Shown: positions 17,865 through 18,142 of the stretch, piece by piece | How positions within the stretch are numbered: position 1 is the first letter of the stretch | Layout of the letters: every line of letters starts with the position of its first letter | Assembly: GCA_004298345.1 (NCBI GenBank) | Contig: SCTV01000062.1 | Span: 1-18,142 of the forward strand | Direction: 5' to 3' | DNA: 18,142 nucleotides | Origin: Patescibacteria group bacterium | GTDB lineage: Bacteria > Patescibacteriota > Minisyncoccia > Phycocordibacterales > PALSA-1337 | Notes under the pieces: generated by a model | The model's input: the letters and a program-made list of their open reading frames with translations, nothing else | What the model was told of the DNA's origin: nothing | Database searches by the model: none | Position numbers and translations under genes: made by a program

Positions 17865-18142
17865 ATGGCTACTCCACTGAAAGAAAAAATATACCGAATG
17901 TTTTCCAACGATATTGGTATCGATTTGGGTACTGCCAATACTCTGGTCTATCTCCGTGGACGAGGAATCGTGATCAATGAGCCATCTGTGGTAGCAGTCA
18001 ACCAAAAGACCGGACAGGTGGTGGCGGTGGGAAGTAGTGCCAAAGACATGCTTGGAAGGACTCCGGCACACATTGTCGCAGTACGGCCACTCGTAGACGG
18101 AGTGATTTCTGATTTTGAGGTGACGGAAGAGATGATTGCCTA
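17865..18142 (+). CDS. mreB: MreB copy 2 (5' part, cut by window end)
   Basis: 92 codons are visible before the window ends. The start MATPLKEKIYRMF is followed by the actin-fold phosphate-1 motif GIDLGTANTLVYLRGRGIVINEPSVVAV, then GRTPAHIVAVRPLVDGVISDFEVTEEMI, closely parallel to copy 1 at 11046 (GIDLGTANTLVF, GRTPDNIIAYKPMKDGVIADYRVTEAML). ATG 17865 is five bases after the proS stop. An internal ATG (MFSNDIG) is an alternative that would give an N terminus more like copy 1. Probably a second filament-forming paralogue, co-expressed with proS. Confidence 0.95.
   Translation, partial: MATPLKEKIYRMFSNDIGIDLGTANTLVYLRGRGIVINEPSVVAVNQKTGQVVAVGSSAKDMLGRTPAHIVAVRPLVDGVISDFEVTEEMIA

Overview
The window reads as a bacterial chromosome fragment, most likely from a Candidate Phyla Radiation (Patescibacteria) organism of the Parcubacteria type. 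That assignment is inferred from gene content and style, with no rRNA to confirm it: a MurA fused to an N-terminal XRE-type HTH, a PriA that keeps its zinc cysteines but has lost the helicase motifs, a short HPF, a short ProS, two MreB proteins, many tiny membrane proteins, and several core genes whose -10 box lies only 6-7 nt before the start codon (leaderless messages). The standard code fits all genes, with TGA used as stop.

Layout. 1-1570: the 3' end of an unknown gene, a candidate small RNA with its own promoter and terminator, and three minus-strand genes (a 55-aa membrane protein, a 72-aa orphan, a DUF4236 protein). 1570-1952: a hairpin-rich element holding a broken inverted copy of the 3' end of the neighbouring tRNA-Asn. 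2011-2936: DUF167 protein, ribosome hibernation factor and a small membrane protein. 2939-6511 (minus): fmt and def (N-formyl-methionine cycle), a hairpin cluster, and a PriA-like protein. 6550-8970: an accessory block of orphan genes, each with a TTGACA-type promoter, Shine-Dalgarno site and terminator; it includes two tandem winged-helix paralogues and a candidate 270-nt RNA. 9075-10592 (minus): XRE-MurA. 10700-11010: a strong candidate structured RNA whose 5' and 3' ends pair. 11046-12909: mreB, a palindromic element and a DNA polymerase III delta'-like gene. 12955-13440: a structured or coding region of unclear nature. 13556-15228: frr and rseP. 15543-16499 (minus): two polytopic membrane proteins. 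16570-18142: proS and a second mreB, cut by the window end.

The core genes cover translation (fmt, def, hpf, frr, proS, tRNA-Asn), envelope and shape (murA, two mreB, rseP) and replication (priA-like, holB-like). The accessory block uses a visibly different expression style (5' UTR plus Shine-Dalgarno) from the near-leaderless core genes. The most unusual material is non-coding: four to five promoter-driven, hairpin-rich intervals that do not match RNase P RNA, tmRNA, SRP RNA or 6S RNA by eye.
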